A stretch of 64,000 bases of DNA from Nitrospira sp. MA-1 (GTDB lineage: Bacteria; Nitrospirota; Nitrospiria; Nitrospirales; UBA8639). A program made the translations under genes and the position numbers. The DNA is taken from assembly GCA_032139905.1 (NCBI GenBank), contig JAQJDB010000002.1, positions 186,001 to 250,000 on the forward strand, written 5' to 3'. Positions within the stretch are counted from its first letter, which is position 1, and each line of letters begins with the position of its first letter. Below, one piece after another: positions 1 to 9,769 of this stretch. A model generated the notes under the pieces. It did not search any database. It was not told the origin of the DNA and worked only from the letters and a program-made list of their open reading frames with translations.

Positions 1-93
1 GCAGGCCCAACTTTTCAGTGTGGTGAATTGAAACCAGTCACCAATGATTAGGCATAGAAACAGCAGGATGGCAATGATTCCGGCAAACATCAT
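1..93 (-). CDS. N-terminus of a small membrane protein, cut by the window edge
   Basis: The minus strand opens with a double ATG (first at 93) and reads MMFAGIIAILLFLCLIIGDW and then 11 more residues to the window edge without a stop. Residues 3-19 form one strongly hydrophobic segment, so it would be a membrane anchor or signal. An in-frame stop lies a few codons upstream. No good ribosome site is visible and only 31 codons are seen, so the family cannot be named. Confidence 0.3.
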   Translation of the reverse strand, partial: MMFAGIIAILLFLCLIIGDWFQFTTLKSWAC

Positions 94-180
94 GGGAAGG
101 AGAAGATACCATAGTGTCTTCTTCTGCTAAACTCCTGTTTTTGCATTGACTTCTCGACCATACCTCCTCTACTATCGACT

Positions 181-257
<77 letters not shown>

Positions 258-686
258 CCTCGGTATCCCATCAAAGAGCTCACGGGTTTCCACCATGCTT
301 TCCTGCGATTTTCCTGCTTTGAAACTCAAGAATGTATTTCCCCTGAGCCTGGGAGTCGTAATCTCTCTTGATATGGGACCCTTTTAAGGGTTGATTTCTC
401 TTGGGTTTTCGTTCTGGGAACCGATAAATTTCTGGTGGGGGTGAAAACAGCTTACTCGAGGACTTGTGGAATTTTTAGCCCCCAATTGATTTTGAAATGG
501 TTTGCCTCACTTTTTGACACCAACCCACGCATGGACAAGAATTGTCCATTAAGGCTGGATTTCTTTCTGTTCGGTGGATCTGGCTATACCAAAAATTTTA
601 GGGAATTTCCCACTAGTTTCCTACTTAAGTGCCTGTGAAGGACTGTCTTGAGCCGAATGTGTTCGTCAGTCAAATATAATTTGGTT
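258..686. other. intergenic leader of the polysaccharide locus
   Basis: No convincing gene was seen. Apart from the inverted repeat at 531-549 there is no recognisable promoter of sigma-54 type. The stretch presumably carries the promoter for the glycosyltransferase at 687. Confidence 0.5.
531..549. promoter_or_regulatory. perfect inverted repeat upstream of the locus
   Basis: ATGGACAA-GAA-TTGTCCAT: perfect 8-bp arms with a 3-nt centre, about 140 nt before the first glycosyltransferase. It has the size of a dimeric-repressor operator. No T tract follows, so it is not a classical terminator. Its function is inferred from position only. Confidence 0.35.
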
Positions 687-1802
687 ATGAACAAAATTTC
701 TCAAGATGACAAAGTCCAGAAGGACAGTGGTACGTTATCATCCATACAGGGAATAACCATTTCTATTGTTGTTCCTGTGTACAACGGGGGTGAGGCCTTT
801 CGTCAATGCCTGATGAGCCTGGTTGCTTTACAACCTCCTCCCCTGGAAATAATCGTTGTTGCCGATGGTGAATCCGATGGATCCTGGCAAGTGGCGGAAC
901 AGTTTGGTGCTCAAGTCATTCGACTTCCGACCACTTCTGGGGGACCGGCACAGCCCAGAAACATTGGGGCACTTCAGGCCAGAGGCGAATATCTTTTCTT
1001 TGTCGATGCCGATGTGTGTGTGCATCCGGATACTTTGCGACAGGTGGCAGAAACGTTTCATTGTAATCCGGACCTCACTGCATTGATCGGATCGTACGAC
1101 GACACCCCTGCCGAAAAAAACTTTTTATCCCAATACAAAAATCTCTTTCACCATTATGTCCATCAACATGCTCAAAAGGAGGCTTCCACTTTTTGGGGGG
1201 CTTGCGGAGCCATCCGCCGTGATATTTTCCTGGAAATAGGTGGGTTTGACGAAAAATATCGTCGTCCTTCAATTGAAGACATTGAGTTAGGATATCGAGT
1301 GAAAAAGGCTGGTCACCAGATTCAGTTGTGTAAAGATATCCATGTCAAACATTTGAAACGATGGGGTGTCCGTTCAATGCTCAAAGCAGATTTTTTTTAC
1401 CGCGCCATCCCTTGGACAGAGTTAATCCTTCGGGATCGCAGGTTTACCAATGACTTAAACATCCGGCATTCCGAGCGCCTGTGCGTGGTATTGACGTATG
1501 GGCTTGTGGGGGCCTTGCTGGGAGCGATCTGGTGGATTTCATTGCTGCCCGTGGCGGGGTTGATCATGGTTTCCCTTGTGATCATCAATGCGCCACTTTA
1601 TCGTTTCTTTCAAAAAAAACGTGGGCTTCGGTTTGCCTTGCAGAGTGTTCCCTGGCATTGGCTCTACTATCTGTATAGTGGCTTGGCGTTTGCCATAGGC
1701 CTGGCACGACATGCTTTTTGTGGGGACAACAGGAAAGAGTCAACAAAGCCGGCCCTTGAATCTGACTCCTTTGACGCCATAAAAAAGTCAGGGGGACAAT
1801 AG
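687..1802 (+). CDS. family 2 glycosyltransferase, membrane-associated
   Basis: A GT-A-fold glycosyltransferase that should transfer a sugar from a nucleotide donor to a lipid-linked glycan or related acceptor at the inner face of the cytoplasmic membrane. Near residue 26 is the family-2 opening SIVVPVYNGG, near 107 the metal-binding DADV, and near 194 the ED motif in SIEDIELGYR. Residues ~270-305 and a shorter stretch near the C-terminus are hydrophobic, which fits membrane attachment. An in-frame TTG at 648 would add 13 poorly coding residues, so ATG 687 is preferred. The stop overlaps the GTG of the next gene by one base, indicating translational coupling. Donor and acceptor cannot be told. 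Confidence 0.88.
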   Translation: MNKISQDDKVQKDSGTLSSIQGITISIVVPVYNGGEAFRQCLMSLVALQPPPLEIIVVADGESDGSWQVAEQFGAQVIRLPTTSGGPAQPRNIGALQARGEYLFFVDADVCVHPDTLRQVAETFHCNPDLTALIGSYDDTPAEKNFLSQYKNLFHHYVHQHAQKEASTFWGACGAIRRDIFLEIGGFDEKYRRPSIEDIELGYRVKKAGHQIQLCKDIHVKHLKRWGVRSMLKADFFYRAIPWTELILRDRRFTNDLNIRHSERLCVVLTYGLVGALLGAIWWISLLPVAGLIMVSLVIINAPLYRFFQKKRGLRFALQSVPWHWLYYLYSGLAFAIGLARHAFCGDNRKESTKPALESDSFDAIKKSGGQ

Positions 1803-3640
1803 TGGCATCCCATCCTGTCGTGGTGATTGGTGCAGGTCCCGCTGGTCTTACGGCGGCCTATGAGCTGGGAAAAAACAGTTCTTCCTCCCTCATTCTTGAG
1901 GCTGGGAAACAGGTCGGTGGTATATCGCAAACCGTCAACTATCGAGATTTCCGTTTTGATATCGGTGGTCACCGATTTTTCTCAAAAGTGCCGATGGTGA
2001 CTGAGTTATGGAATGAAATCCTCGGTGACAACTTTCTCCTTCGACCTCGTATAAGCCGAATCCATTACAACCAGCATTTTTTTGACTATCCCCTTAAGGC
2101 CACCAATGCGTTGGCCGGACTGGGGGTCGTTGAAGCTCTCCTGGTCTGTTTCAGTTATGCCAAAACCAAGGTATTTCCAGGTGCCCAAGAGGATAATTTT
2201 GAACAATGGGTCATCAATCGTTTTGGATATCGCCTGTATCAGATATTTTTCAAAACCTACACGGAAAAAGTCTGGGGAATTTCCTGTACCGAGATATCCG
2301 CCGATTGGGCTGCGCAACGAATCAAAAACCTGTCTCTGAAAGAAGCGGTTCGCAATGCCCTACTTGGTCAAAGGGGTGGGAAGAAGGGTGAAATCGTGAC
2401 CTCGCTCATTGAGCAGTTTCATTATCCTCGCCTAGGTCCGGGGATGATGTGGGAACGGTGCGAGGAATTGGTGGCTGGTTTTGGCTCTCAGACATTAAAA
2501 GGCATAAAGGTCGAGCGTATCAGACATCGCCATGGGCGGGTAGATTGTGTTTCCGGGCGAGCATCATCAGGGGAACATGTAGAATTCGAGGGCAGCGATT
2601 TTGTGTCGACGATGCCTCTCCGCGAGTTAATCGAGGCCATGGACCCTCAACCTCCCGCGAAGGTCTTGGAAGCTGCCCTTGGTTTACGATATCGGGATTA
2701 TTTAACCGTGGTCCTGGTGGTTAACTGCGAAGACGTATTCCCTGATAACTGGATCTATATTCATTCACCTGAAGTCAAAATGGGACGAATACAGAATTAT
2801 AAAAATTGGAGCCCGTATATGGTGCCGGATCCTTCACGGACTTCGCTGGGCCTTGAATATTTTCTCTGGGACAAAGACGATGAGTGGACATGGTCGAACG
2901 ACCGGTTAATCGAATTTGGTACACGGGAATGTGCGCAACTGGGGCTCATTAATCCCCGCGATGTTGAAGACGGAACCGTGGTTCGTATGGAAAAGGCCTA
3001 TCCGGTTTACGATCATCACTATCAGGATCATGTCCGGACGATTCGAGAGTATCTGGAAACATTTTCAAATCTTCAGACCATTGGACGAAATGGTCTGCAT
3101 CGCTACAACAATCAGGATCATTCCATGGTAACAGGAGTGTATGCCGCGAGAAATATCATGGGTGAATCGCATCATGATGTATGGGCGGTCAATACGGAAA
3201 AGGAATACCATGAGGAGGGCCGTGCGGCTTCGGTCAATGCCGGCGATCGATTGGTACCAATGCGGGTTCAGGAAAACGTCGATGAACTTCCCATGGAAAA
3301 CGAAGAAGAATTAATCGAGATTGTATTTTCCAAACTGGACCCTGTCGCGCTGGGTGTGGCTGTCGGTACCGTGAGTGGCCTCCTCATCTTGATCGGGACC
3401 GCATTTCTTGTTTTCAAAGGTGGGCCGGTAGTGGGGCCCAACCTGTCTCTGCTTGGGAATTTTCTATTTGGATTTCAAGTGACATGGGGTGGTTCTATTG
3501 TAGGTTTCCTGGAGGGAGGAATCGGGGGGTTTGCGATAGGTTACTCAGGAGCCTCACTCCGAAACTGGAGCATGAAGGCCTTTGCGAAATTCATGCTGTG
3601 GCGAGAGGAAGTAACTCGTCGTCGCAATCTTCTAGATTAG
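1802..3640 (+). CDS. FAD-dependent oxidoreductase (UDP-galactopyranose mutase/amine-oxidase-like) with C-terminal membrane domain
   Basis: The N-terminus VVVIGAGPAGLTAAYEL (GxGxxG at residues 10-15) is a Rossmann FAD-binding fold, followed by LEAGKQVGGISQT and DIGGHRFFSK, as in the flavoproteins often found in polysaccharide clusters. The oxidoreductase body runs to about residue 500. Residues ~515-600 then form two hydrophobic segments around GGPVVGPNLSLLGNF and VTWGGSIVGF. That tail is not part of the usual enzyme and is homologous to the whole of the small protein encoded next. GTG start at 1802 overlaps the preceding stop. The substrate is unknown; a role in modifying an activated or lipid-linked sugar is inferred from context. 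Confidence 0.85.
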   Translation: MASHPVVVIGAGPAGLTAAYELGKNSSSSLILEAGKQVGGISQTVNYRDFRFDIGGHRFFSKVPMVTELWNEILGDNFLLRPRISRIHYNQHFFDYPLKATNALAGLGVVEALLVCFSYAKTKVFPGAQEDNFEQWVINRFGYRLYQIFFKTYTEKVWGISCTEISADWAAQRIKNLSLKEAVRNALLGQRGGKKGEIVTSLIEQFHYPRLGPGMMWERCEELVAGFGSQTLKGIKVERIRHRHGRVDCVSGRASSGEHVEFEGSDFVSTMPLRELIEAMDPQPPAKVLEAALGLRYRDYLTVVLVVNCEDVFPDNWIYIHSPEVKMGRIQNYKNWSPYMVPDPSRTSLGLEYFLWDKDDEWTWSNDRLIEFGTRECAQLGLINPRDVEDGTVVRMEKAYPVYDHHYQDHVRTIREYLETFSNLQTIGRNGLHRYNNQDHSMVTGVYAARNIMGESHHDVWAVNTEKEYHEEGRAASVNAGDRLVPMRVQENVDELPMENEEELIEIVFSKLDPVALGVAVGTVSGLLILIGTAFLVFKGGPVVGPNLSLLGNFLFGFQVTWGGSIVGFLEGGIGGFAIGYSGASLRNWSMKAFAKFMLWREEVTRRRNLLD

Positions 3641-3664
3641 CTACCAGGGTCCAGGAGGGAAGAT

Positions 3665-3973
3665 ATGGGAACAGATTTCAAACGTAATGAAGAGCTGAGC
3701 CGGGTTGTGGCCAAAATTCAGGCAGGGGTGTTGGCAGTAGTTTGTGGGCTGATGGGTGGATTAGGCCTTTTTATCATGACAGCCTGGCTTCTTCTTGAAG
3801 GAGGGCCACAGGTTGGCTCTCATCTTCAATTACTTTCCAACTATTTTATCGGGTATTCAGTCACGTGGAAAGGGAGCCTGGTGGGGCTTTTTTATGGAGC
3901 ACTGACCGGTGGGATTCTGGGTTGGACCATCGGGTTCATTTATAACAGAGTAGTGGGAATCCGAGGGCGGTAA
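3665..3973 (+). CDS. small two-segment membrane protein paralogous to the C-terminus of the preceding flavoprotein
   Basis: A 102-residue protein with hydrophobic stretches at about 20-45 and 70-95. It repeats the pattern of the preceding protein's tail: GGPQVGSHLQLLSNYFIGYS and VTWKGSLVGLFYG against GGPVVGPNLSLLGNF and VTWGGSIVGF. A good ribosome site (AGGAGGGA) lies 6 nt before ATG 3665, 24 nt after the flavoprotein stop, so the two are surely co-transcribed. The function is unknown; it may pair with the flavoprotein tail in the membrane. Confidence 0.8.
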   Translation: MGTDFKRNEELSRVVAKIQAGVLAVVCGLMGGLGLFIMTAWLLLEGGPQVGSHLQLLSNYFIGYSVTWKGSLVGLFYGALTGGILGWTIGFIYNRVVGIRGR

Positions 3974-4670
3974 ACGCCATTCCTCTGAGTTTTTCTTGAT
4001 TGAATACGGATGGTAAACGATTTCATGGTTTGCCAATCTGTAAAGGGAAAATCGTTAGAGACTATCGTGTAGGGAAATATTCAGAACGCAAAAAATAATG
4101 AACCATGAAAATCCTGATTATGAAGGAAGCCGGTTTTGTGGAAATCATCAGGCTAAGGGTTTGCTGAAAACGGACCAGGTAGGATGACGCTTTATGTGAT
4201 CGACCAAATTTACCTCTGTTCTTGAAAAACCTTAAGTGGATTGCAAAGTAAATATTGCGAATTCGCTCGCCGTTAAGCGGACTATTCACGGATATAACCA
4301 GTCCTCCTATTCAAGTGCTCAGACATTCAGGGGAAATCCACCATCTGGAAAATAGGTGATGGCCTGAATGGTGAGAGAACCAGACATGTAAGTGCCCAAC
4401 CAATTCTCGTGCCGCCAAATCAGGCCTTTCCTCTATGCACATGATGACAACCCAACATTCTCATTCGGGTAAATGGAGGGTTGCTTCATCCTCAGGCGGA
4501 TTTGTCAGTGTAAGGCTTGAGAACCTACCTATTAAAATGTCAACTCACTGTTCGGAAAGTCCGATACTATCTGGGCGACATTGTCGTGGGCTGATCTAGC
4601 GAGAGAAGAAGTATCTTGGCTCAGATCTAAGGGCTCTTCACTCCCATTTACCAATCAGGGAATCGACGGC
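3974..4670. other. intergenic region without clear features
   Basis: About 700 bases containing only short reading frames on both strands, none with coding character. No strong hairpin or repeat was recognised. It separates the flavoprotein unit from the ligase cluster. Confidence 0.45.
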
Positions 4671-5459
4671 GTGATAAACGAAGGTGCGAGCTACTGGGAC
4701 TCCATAGCAGACGAATGGAAAAAGACACGCCCGGATCAGCTCTGGAGAAAACATAGTGATACGGTTAATCAATCCCTACTTCTCCGTTGGCTTCCCGAAC
4801 AGCCATCTCCTCGGTTGCTAAAGACTGATACGTTTGACGAAGCGGTGGGAGGGGGGCTTATTCAATTCCTGAAGACACGTGCTCACAAGGTCGTTGGAAT
4901 GGATCTCTCATTCCAGAATGTGGAATTGGCCTGTCCTGGGGATATGAGCATTCGTGGAACTTGCGCAGATGTGCGTCATCTTCCTTTCGGAGAGGAGTCG
5001 TTCGATGTGGTGGTGTCCAATTCCACCCTGGACCATTTCCTAACCCTAGATGAGATCATCGTGAGTTTGCGGGAATTGCACCGGGTGCTTCGCAAAAACG
5101 GGCAGCTAATCCTGACATTGGATAATCCTGCTAATCCCATTATTGCCGCGCGTAACATTCTTCCATTCAAATTATTAAACCGGTTAGGTATCCTTCCCTA
5201 CTATGTTGGTGCCACCTGCGGTCCATGGCGCTTACAGAATTTGCTGCGGGAGATCGGATTCGAGGTAAGGGAGGCCACGGCAGTGCTCCATTGCCCGCGT
5301 ATTTTCGCCGTATTCGTCGCCAAGCTCTTGTGCTCCTGCGCGAAGGGTTCCGTGCAACAACGATTTTTGCTTTGGCTGGAGGCATTTGAACATCTGTCGC
5401 GCTGGCCCACGCGGTATGTAACAGGGAACTTTATTGCTGTCAGAGCAGCAAAAAAATAA
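4671..5459 (+). CDS. class I SAM-dependent methyltransferase-like protein
   Basis: Methyltransf_11-type fold. The SAM motif region reads LLKTDTFDEAVGGG, a variant of the usual glycine-rich loop. The acidic strand end is VVGMDLSF, followed by CADVRHLPFGEESFDVVVSN (motifs III-IV) and ELHRVLRKNGQLILT (motif V). The body is about 260 residues, normal for a small-molecule or glycan methyltransferase. A TTG at 4581 would extend it by 30 residues of non-coding appearance; GTG 4671 is preferred but unsure. It precedes the ligase genes and probably acts on the same product. Confidence 0.75.
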   Translation: MINEGASYWDSIADEWKKTRPDQLWRKHSDTVNQSLLLRWLPEQPSPRLLKTDTFDEAVGGGLIQFLKTRAHKVVGMDLSFQNVELACPGDMSIRGTCADVRHLPFGEESFDVVVSNSTLDHFLTLDEIIVSLRELHRVLRKNGQLILTLDNPANPIIAARNILPFKLLNRLGILPYYVGATCGPWRLQNLLREIGFEVREATAVLHCPRIFAVFVAKLLCSCAKGSVQQRFLLWLEAFEHLSRWPTRYVTGNFIAVRAAKK

Positions 5460-5620
5460 AGCAACCGAGCAGGGTCTACAGGGAATAAATGATTTTTCTA
5501 TAGAATGTTTGTGAGTCGCGTCGTATGCGCGAACTTGGTTGGTCAACGAGGCATTTTTATTGCTCACTCGTGTTGTTGAATCAGAACAGATGTAAGAGAA
5601 GAGACCCCGCACCAAAACGA

Positions 5621-6922
5621 ATGATGTTGTTAAACGGATGGAAAACTTTTCGGTTAATTCGACAAGCTCTGGCTTCCAGTCGGTGGAGCCTGGTGGATTT
5701 ACGTCAGGTACAGGAGGAGCGGATTCGGGTACTCCTCAATCATGCCTACCACAACGTTCCACTCTATCGAAGCCTTTATAAGGAGGCGGGTTATCACCCT
5801 GAGGAATTTCGTTCTTTGGATGATATAGGGGAAATCCCTATTCTTAAAAAGGATCGTCTCAAGCAAGCAAGTCCGGAGGAAGTTGTTGCTCAGGGGATTG
5901 ATCCAAGCCGATGTAGAATCGTTGAAACGAGCGGTTCGACAGGAACTCCCTTGCGGATCTTTCTTGGATCCATAGATCAGCAGTGGCAGCGGGTGGTTGC
6001 CTGGCGCATTCTATTCGAACATGGTTTCCGCTGGACTGACCGCACGCTTGAAATTCGCATGACTTTTGGTCGGCAGTTTTTCGTCCAACGGCTTGGTATC
6101 GCTCCAAAAGATTGGTGTTCGATTCTGGACCCGCCAGAGTCATGGGCCCAACGCATGGTTAAGACGAGGCCGGACGTGATTGTTGCAGGGGCGGGTACCT
6201 TGCATGCATTGGCGGAAACTGTCCAAACACTGGGGTTCAAGCTGCCCGCGCCCCGACTTATCATCTCCGATAGTGAAACCCTCTCACCGGCCACGCGTCA
6301 ATTGGTTCGCTGTGCGTTGGGAAGGGATCCTGTGGATGTGTACGGATTGGTTGAACTTTCGAATTTCGCGTGGGAGTGCGAGCGTCATTCCGGATTTCAC
6401 GTAAGCGCTGATAGCCACATTGTGGAGGTGGCTGCGGCTTCAGGGGAACCTGGTCCAATCATCACCACAGCATTAGGCATGTGGACCATGCCGATGATTC
6501 GCTATGAAACAGGAGATCTGGCCGAGGTTGAGACCACATCATGTCCGTGTGGGCGCACTCTTCCCCTTCTGAGGCGAATCTATGGACGCAGGGTGGATTC
6601 AGTGGCTTTGCAGGACGGCAGGCGCATCTTCTGGCCTTTTTTTCACGAGGTCCTGGGGCGCTATGACGAGTTACACCAGTGGAGGATTTTGCAAGATAGG
6701 TTGAACGAAGTCCAGCTCCAAATCGTTGTGACAAATAACGCTCAAGATCTTCTTTCGAGAATAGAATCGGATCTTCAGGCTGTCCTGCCTGGTGAAATCC
6801 ATCTGCAGGTTGAGCGAGTGGAGAGGATCCTGTTAAGCCCGGGAGAGAAGACCAGGATGATCATCTCGAAAGTCGGGACTGCAATTGAGGAGCAGCCTGC
6901 CTCCGGAAGGCAAGGGCTCTAG
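5621..6922 (+). CDS. PaaK/CapK-family adenylate-forming ligase, copy A
   Basis: Member of the phenylacetate-CoA-ligase-like (CapK) branch of acyl-adenylate-forming enzymes, which activate a carboxylic acid with ATP. Seen: phosphate-binding loop ETSGSTGTPL near residue 103, DVYGLVELSNFAWECE near 240, PMIRYETGDL near 293 and the paired-cysteine CPCGRTLP near 308. The C-terminal lid ends in GEKTRMII. An upstream in-frame start at 5525 would add 32 residues; the N-termini of copies B and C (conserved HAY.NVP.YR) support ATG 5621. The stop abuts the ATG of copy B. CapK relatives in capsule loci suggest acylation of a glycan; the acid is unknown. Confidence 0.85.
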   Translation: MMLLNGWKTFRLIRQALASSRWSLVDLRQVQEERIRVLLNHAYHNVPLYRSLYKEAGYHPEEFRSLDDIGEIPILKKDRLKQASPEEVVAQGIDPSRCRIVETSGSTGTPLRIFLGSIDQQWQRVVAWRILFEHGFRWTDRTLEIRMTFGRQFFVQRLGIAPKDWCSILDPPESWAQRMVKTRPDVIVAGAGTLHALAETVQTLGFKLPAPRLIISDSETLSPATRQLVRCALGRDPVDVYGLVELSNFAWECERHSGFHVSADSHIVEVAAASGEPGPIITTALGMWTMPMIRYETGDLAEVETTSCPCGRTLPLLRRIYGRRVDSVALQDGRRIFWPFFHEVLGRYDELHQWRILQDRLNEVQLQIVVTNNAQDLLSRIESDLQAVLPGEIHLQVERVERILLSPGEKTRMIISKVGTAIEEQPASGRQGL

Positions 6923-8263
6923 ATGGAAATACTGCGAACATGGAAGTGCCTAATGGATCTGAGGTCGAACGTAACACGTTCTCCCGCACATCTCAGATCG
7001 TTGCAAGATCATTTGTTCCGTGCCGCTGCGATCCATGCCTACAGAAACGTCCCGTTTTACCGGCGTGTTTGGGACGAAGCGCGGGTAGATGTCCAAGCCA
7101 TTCGAGGCATTCAGGATCTGGAGAGTATTCCAATCATTACCGCTCCCATGGTGCGAGAAGCTGCAAAACTTGGCGAGTTGCTGGCGCGAGGAGTGGACCC
7201 ATCATCCTGTACCTATCTTGATACAAGTGGCTCATCAGGTGTGGCATTACGGGTCTGGAAGCGGCCGCTCGAAGAACGTGTGCGAAGAGCCGTGGGACTG
7301 CGGATTTGGTTCGAACATGGATTTCGTTGGCGCCATCACACCGCCCAGTTTCAGATAAAGCCGGGTCCATCGCACATGCTGCAGCGCTTCGGAATTTCTC
7401 GGAAGACATGGATCTCGACGGAGCAGTCCATCGAGGACCAGTTGGCTCAATTGTTGGAGGCCAATCCTGATGTGGTGGTGGGCACGGCAACGGCACTTCG
7501 CCGCATTGCGCGAGCGAGCGAAGCGGCCCAGGTCATACTCAAACAGCCACGGGTGGTGTTTTGCGCAGGAGAATTGGTGGATGCCGAAACCCGTCAATTA
7601 GTCACGCGAGTCTTCAACCGCGAACCGGTCGGGTTGTATGGCCAGACCGAGGTCGGATACATCGCCTGGCAATGCGAGCAGCGTGGGTCGTTCCATGTGA
7701 ATGCGGATACACATTTTGTCGAAATATTGCGGGATGGGATACCGGCTCATCCGGGCGACTTAGGGACAATCGTGGTGACAGATTTGCGTGCCCGGACGAT
7801 GCCACTCATACGGTACAATACGGCTGATCTGGCCATAGCTGCATCAGGTGAATGTTCCTGCGGTCGACAACTGCCTTTGATGGGTTCAATCGAAGGGCGC
7901 GAACGAGCCTCAATTTTACTCGGAGACGGGCGTCTCCTTACGACCAGAAAGATACTTGATCACCTCGCGGGAACACTTCGCCTCGGAGAATTCCGCCTTT
8001 ACCAGGAAAGCCTAAAGAAGTTTCGGCTGGAGCTCACCTTCCACGCCCTCGTCGGCCATCCAGGGATCGAGAACGAAGACACCGATTCGCATGTCCATCT
8101 AACCGTTCTGGGTCATCTCCGAAAGCTCCTTGGTGAGGTCGATCTATCAATCAGGGTCGTTAAGCCGTGGCCGGCAGATGGCACGGGCAAGACCCATGCA
8201 ATCTTCAGAGGGGGCAATCTCAACGAGGGCTCTCTCAGAGACACCACGGGAGCGGCATCTTGA
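6923..8263 (+). CDS. PaaK/CapK-family adenylate-forming ligase, copy B
   Basis: Paralogue of the preceding gene and translationally coupled to it (no gap). It has YLDTSGSSGVALRVW near residue 100, GLYGQTEVGYIAWQCE near 239, MPLIRYNTADL near 298 (Gly of the usual TGD replaced by Ala), CSCGRQLPL near 312, and a C-terminal DGTGKTH that can supply the lid lysine. The N-terminus (HAYRNVPFYR) matches copies A and C. Copies A and B are divergent rather than recent duplicates, so they probably use different acids or act in sequence. Confidence 0.85.
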   Translation: MEILRTWKCLMDLRSNVTRSPAHLRSLQDHLFRAAAIHAYRNVPFYRRVWDEARVDVQAIRGIQDLESIPIITAPMVREAAKLGELLARGVDPSSCTYLDTSGSSGVALRVWKRPLEERVRRAVGLRIWFEHGFRWRHHTAQFQIKPGPSHMLQRFGISRKTWISTEQSIEDQLAQLLEANPDVVVGTATALRRIARASEAAQVILKQPRVVFCAGELVDAETRQLVTRVFNREPVGLYGQTEVGYIAWQCEQRGSFHVNADTHFVEILRDGIPAHPGDLGTIVVTDLRARTMPLIRYNTADLAIAASGECSCGRQLPLMGSIEGRERASILLGDGRLLTTRKILDHLAGTLRLGEFRLYQESLKKFRLELTFHALVGHPGIENEDTDSHVHLTVLGHLRKLLGEVDLSIRVVKPWPADGTGKTHAIFRGGNLNEGSLRDTTGAAS

Positions 8264-8366
8264 GACGCGACATTCCCATGGTTTCGTGGAAACCAGGACA
8301 GAGGGTAGTTGAACCTTGCGAATGTGGTTGCGGCCAGTCGGAACAAAAACAGTGGGCACGAATAGG

Positions 8367-9530
8367 ATGAACCATTTAAAAAACATGATGGTAGAGTGGG
8401 TCATCTCCCGCCTTTCCGGCAAGGCACAAACCTTGGTTCCGCGATATGGTTTTTACGCGTGGGCGTGTCTGGGATTACGAGGGGTCCCAGTTGTGTTGCT
8501 GAGGGGGCCCACCCTTCAATCCGGGCATATCGGGACACTATTGGTGGCGGGCCATGATCCCTGGGTTGCCTATTTGCCGAACAGGTTTTTCATTGGGGAA
8601 CCCCAACGTGAGCTGGTAGGAAATGTGTCGCTACGGGACCTGCCGGCTCTGCTAGATCGCCTGCGTGATGCAGCCGATCTGACTATTGTTCGTGCAGACC
8701 GATTGTCAGCGGAAAAATTCTTCGGGAAGGATTATCTTGCGGTTCCTGAATGGATTGACATGCGTCTCGCCCTTCCTGGGGATCTCGATGAGTTGGTGCG
8801 TAGTAACCGAAGTATCCGGGAGGATATGCGTCTGGTCCGCAAACATAAGTTGCAGCCATTGGTCACCGAAGGGGAGGAGCGATTTGACGAGTTTTATGAC
8901 TCCATGTACGTCCCTTTCTCGAGAGACCGTCATGGAGCCATGGCCATTATCAAAGGCCGGCAGGAACTACGTCGGTTTATCCGAAAAGGGGGAATCCTCT
9001 GGGTTATGGGAGATAATCAGCCACTTGCCGGTGTTCTCTATGAACGAAAACAGGACACATTTAACCTTTTGGCCATAGGCATGGCTTCGGGTGAAATCCC
9101 TCTGAAAAAAAGAGGAATTATGGCCGCGCTCTACTATTACAGCATACAGTATGCCCGCCAGTTGGGGTTTGCTGAGGTGAATTTTAGAGCCGCTCGGTCT
9201 TCCCTGCATGACGGATTGCTTCGCTATAAACGCAAATGGGGAAATGCCCTATTTGACAATCCTAATTCCTATTATGATCTGTTGATCCGTTGGAATAGCG
9301 TAAACGGCATAGTGAAGGACTTCTTCTCTCACACGGGCCTTATCTTTCGGGACGGAGAACGCTTGTCTGCAATCCATGCGGACGAATCACAGAGTCGCCG
9401 ATCTCTCTGGATTGAAGGGCTACATCGACTCTACCTCCTGACTGAGTCCGGTCGCCAACCGATGATAGATGAGGAAGTTCTCGTTAAGCGTAGCCGGAGC
9501 CACACCCGATTCTCATCGACCTTTTCATGA
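8367..9530 (+). CDS. GNAT/FemAB-like acyltransferase
   Basis: About 387 residues with the look of the FemAB or BioF2-like double-GNAT fold: EDMRLVRKHKLQP, then FYDSMYVPFSRDRHG, a central GGILWVMGDNQPLAGVLYER and a C-terminal LHDGLLRYKRKWG. Such proteins transfer an acyl or aminoacyl group to an amine. With neighbouring ligases that activate acids, transfer of that acyl group onto an amino sugar or amino acid is a reasonable inference. TTG 8316 is a possible longer start; ATG 8367 gives a better N-terminus. A broken paralogue lies at 13556-14861. Confidence 0.72.
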   Translation: MNHLKNMMVEWVISRLSGKAQTLVPRYGFYAWACLGLRGVPVVLLRGPTLQSGHIGTLLVAGHDPWVAYLPNRFFIGEPQRELVGNVSLRDLPALLDRLRDAADLTIVRADRLSAEKFFGKDYLAVPEWIDMRLALPGDLDELVRSNRSIREDMRLVRKHKLQPLVTEGEERFDEFYDSMYVPFSRDRHGAMAIIKGRQELRRFIRKGGILWVMGDNQPLAGVLYERKQDTFNLLAIGMASGEIPLKKRGIMAALYYYSIQYARQLGFAEVNFRAARSSLHDGLLRYKRKWGNALFDNPNSYYDLLIRWNSVNGIVKDFFSHTGLIFRDGERLSAIHADESQSRRSLWIEGLHRLYLLTESGRQPMIDEEVLVKRSRSHTRFSSTFS

Positions 9531-9627
9531 TGCTTGGGGAGGCATCGAGGGCCTTATCAACATTCCCGCTTTTTGCGCCGATGATCAGTAGGGACACCTG
9601 TTGTGGCGAGATGCGAGGTTCGAAAAC

Positions 9628-9660
9628 CTAGCCTTTGGCTAGACGATAGTTTCTAACTAT
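9628..9660 (+). promoter_or_regulatory. two adjacent hairpins in the asnB leader
   Basis: CTAGCC-TTT-GGCTAG (9628-9642) and ATAGTT-TCT-AACTAT (9646-9660) are perfect short inverted repeats 110-140 nt before the asparagine synthase start. No T tract follows either. They could be RNA structures or operators; the role is unknown. Confidence 0.3.
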
Positions 9661-9769
9661 AGGAATGCGCTGTATTCAGTCGTTGATTTGAAAGTCATCA
9701 ACTAGGACCACGACCAAACGCGCTTCGCCGAGGTTTGGCTAAGAGGTACGCGACACCCAAGAGTGGCCT

